Of a stretch of DNA of 64,000 nucleotides, positions 61,791-64,000 are shown piece by piece. Source of the stretch: Delphinapterus leucas (lineage: Eukaryota > Chordata > Mammalia > Artiodactyla > Monodontidae); NCBI RefSeq assembly GCF_002288925.2, contig NW_022097996.1:12272139-12336138 (forward strand), given 5' to 3'. The position numbers were made by a program, and so were the translations under genes. Position 1 is the stretch's first letter, and each line of letters opens with the position of its first letter. Under the pieces are notes generated by a model. It ran no database searches, was not told the origin of the DNA, and saw nothing but the letters and a program-made list of their open reading frames with translations.

Positions 61791-61848
61791 TAATGGACAT
61801 TTCAACCAATTTTACAGAAATAAAAAGGGTTATCAGAAAGTACTATTA

Positions 61849-62199
61849 GGGCTTCCCTGGTGGCACAGTGGTTGAGAGTCTGCCTGCTAATGCAGGGGAC
61901 ACGGGTTCGAGCCCTGGTCTGAGAGGATCCCACATGCCGCGGAGCGACTAGGCCCATGAGCCGCAACTACTGAGCCTGCGCGTCTGGAGCCTGTGCTCCG
62001 CAACAGGAGAGGCCGCGATAGTGAGAGGCCCTTGCACCGCGATGAAGAGTGGCCCCCGCTTGCCACAACTAGAGAAAGCCCTCGCACTGAAACGAAGACC
62101 CAACACAGCAAAAATAAATTAATTACTAAAACTCCTACCCCCAACATCTTAAAAAAAAAAAAAGCGCTGGATATTTATTAAAAAAAAAAAAAAAAAGAG
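61849..62199 (+). mobile_element. CHR-1-like SINE inserted in the L1
   Basis: It is full length, from GGGCTTCCCTGGTGGCACAG to a double A-rich tail, with the same ACTCCTACCCCCAACATCTT segment (62131-62150) as the copy at 42361. AGTACTATTA at 61839-61848 and 62200-62209 is the target duplication. L1 ORF2 text continues on both sides. Confidence 0.93.
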
Positions 62200-63080
62200 A
62201 GTACTATTAAAAAGTACAAATTGGATCACCTAGATGAAATGGACAAATTCCTAGATATGCACAAGCTACCAAGACTGAATCATGAAGAACTAGAAAATTT
62301 AAACAAACCAATAATCAGTAAGATTGGATCAATAATAAAATACCTTCTAACAAAGTACCAGATGGCTTCACTGGTGAATCCTAATAAGAATTAAAAGAAG
62401 AATTAACATCAATCTTCCTCAAACTCATCCAAAAATTTGAAGAGCAAGAATCAACATCTACATTCATCCCATGAGGTCAGCATTACCCTCATACAAATGT
62501 CAAACAAAGGCACCACAAGAAAACTATAGACCAATATTCCCATAGATGAATACTGATACAAAAATATTCAACAAAATACTAGAAAAGAGAATTCAATAGC
62601 ACCTGAAAAGGAACACAACCAGAACCGAGTGAGATTTATTCCTGGGATGCAAGGATGGTTCAACATATGAAAATCAATCAATGTAACATACCAACCAAAT
62701 TAACAGACTGAAGGAAAAAAATGACTTGATCACCACAATTAATGCAGAAAAAAAATCTGACAAAATTCAACACCCTTTATGATAAAAATACTCAACACAC
62801 TAAGAACATAAGCAAATTATGTCAACATAATAAAGATCATATATGAGAAGCCCACAGCTAATATCATACTCTGTGGTGCAAGTCTCAAATCTTTCCCTTT
62901 AAGATAAGAAACAAGACAAGGATGCCTACTTTTGCCACTTCTATTCACATAGTACTATAAGTCTTAGTCAGAGCAATTAGACAAGAAAAAGAAATTAAAA
63001 GCACCTAAGTTGGAAAGGAAGAAATAAAATTATCTCTGTTTTCAGATGACAGAATTTTATATGTAGAAAACTCTAAACAC

Positions 63081-63083
<3 letters not shown>

Positions 63084-63118
<35 letters not shown>
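63084..63118 (+). repeat. (CA)n microsatellite inside the L1
   Basis: 35 bases of AC/CA repeat. It arose within or replaced L1 ORF2 sequence just after the reverse-transcriptase motif. Confidence 0.97.
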
Positions 63119-63121
<3 letters not shown>

Positions 63122-63328
63122 ATAACTAATAAATTCACCAAAGTTGCAGGATACAAAATCAACATACAAAAATCAGTTTCTGTACACTCACAATGAATAA
63201 TCCAAAAAGAAAATTAAATTTCCAATAACATTAAAAGAATAAAGTGCTTAGGAATAAACTTAACCAAGGAGGCAAAATACTTACATACTGAAAACTACAA
63301 AACATTGCTTAAAAAATTAAAGAAGACA

Positions 63329-63534
63329 TTTTAAATATTTAAAATGGATAACCAACAAGGACCTGCTGTACAGCACAGGGAACTCTGCTCTATATTATGT
63401 AACAACCTAATTGGGAAAAGAATTTGAAAAAGAATAGATACATATATATGTATAACTGAATCATTTTGTTGTACAGCTGAAACTAACACAACATTGTTAA
63501 TCAACTATACTCCAATATAAAATAAAAAGTTAAA
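63329..63534 (+). mobile_element. Short L1 3' end nested in the L1 ORF2
   Basis: A ~205 bp L1 terminal piece ('ggacctgctgtacagcacagggaac' to 'tgtacagctgaaactaacacaac' and A-rich tail) interrupts the older L1. The direct repeat AAAAATTAAAGAAGACA, ending at 63328 and again at 63551, is the target duplication. Confidence 0.9.
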
Positions 63535-64000
63535 AAAAATTAAAGAAGACACAAACAAATGGAAAGACCTCACATATTCATGGACTGGTAGTGTGGTTAC
63601 TACTACCCAAACTGATCTCTAGATTTAATACAATCCCTATCAAAACCCCAGTGGCAATTTTTGCAGAAATAGAAAAATCCTTCCTAAAATTCACGTAGGG
63701 TTTCAAGGAACCCTGAATAGCCCAAACAGTCTTGAAAAAAAGAAGAGCAGAGTTGGAGGTCTCACACTTCCTGATTTCAAAACTTATTACAAATCTACAG
63801 TAATCAAAACAGTATGTTACTGGCATAAAGACGGACATATGGGCCAATGGGCCCATAAACCCTTGCATATATGCAAAAGAATGAAGTTGGAAGCTTATCC
63901 TACACCATACACCAAAATTAATCAAAATGGGTTAAAGACCTAATTGTAAGACCCAGTACTATAAAACTCCTGGAAGAAAACAAAGGTGAAAACTTCATAA

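Larger units (their letters stand above)
61795..64000 (+). mobile_element. L1 ORF2 region, degenerate, running off the window
   Basis: Plus-strand L1 ORF2 sequence begins near 61795 ('ccaattttacagaaataaaaagggttat'). It resumes after a SINE at 62210 ('aaattggatcacctagatgaaatggac') and continues past a nested L1 end to the window edge. The reverse-transcriptase active-site region at 63039-63050 reads FSDD where L1 normally has FADD. Stops and frameshifts show a dead copy. A (CA)n tract lies within it at 63084-63118. Confidence 0.9.

Noticed and set aside
63084..63118. CRISPR or regularly spaced repeats
   Set aside because: It is a plain CA microsatellite in a mammalian L1; no repeat-spacer structure occurs anywhere in the window.

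Overview
The window is vertebrate nuclear DNA, almost certainly from a whale or dolphin. The best lineage evidence is a set of tRNA-derived CHR-type SINEs (clear copies near 18.5, 31.7, 42.4, 54.6 and 61.9 kb) that open with the CTTCCCTGGTGGCGCAGTGG head typical of cetaceans and their close relatives. Cetartiodactyl L1 3' ends are also present, and I recognise no ruminant BovB.

The only protein-coding gene I can support is the 3' end of EBF1 (early B-cell factor 1), on the plus strand. Three coding pieces (1871-1958, 9896-10063, 15575-15606) join in phase through GT-AG introns. They encode the last ~95 residues, the Ser/Pro-rich C-terminal transactivation region, ending in MTGLVVPPM and a stop. 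A ~2.9 kb 3'UTR follows, with a terminal AATAAA at 18491. The first of these exons is cut at its 5' side by a 100-N assembly gap that adjoins a (GT)88 microsatellite, so its splice acceptor is missing.

From ~18.5 kb to the end I find no credible gene. In human, the region beyond the EBF1 3' end is a large gene-poor interval toward CLINT1, and this window fits that. It holds layered repeats: ancient L2, MIR and L1M fragments, LTRs, younger L1 3' ends with target-site duplications, and CHR SINEs. Nested insertions are clear at 28.4-30.4 kb, 42.3-42.7 kb, 44.7-46.4 kb and 61.8-64.0 kb.

The most unusual structure is a long inverted repeat at 48196-48982: two ~247 bp arms, over 90% identical by eye, around a ~293 bp spacer. 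It matches no family I can name. Other points of interest are the (UG)88 tract beside an EBF1 exon, a SINE inserted ~40 bp past the EBF1 poly(A) signal, a degenerate GTCCAAA-rich array, a 912 bp LTR with a 6 bp target duplication, and several repeat-free stretches that could be conserved enhancers. I see no new enzymatic or defence system.
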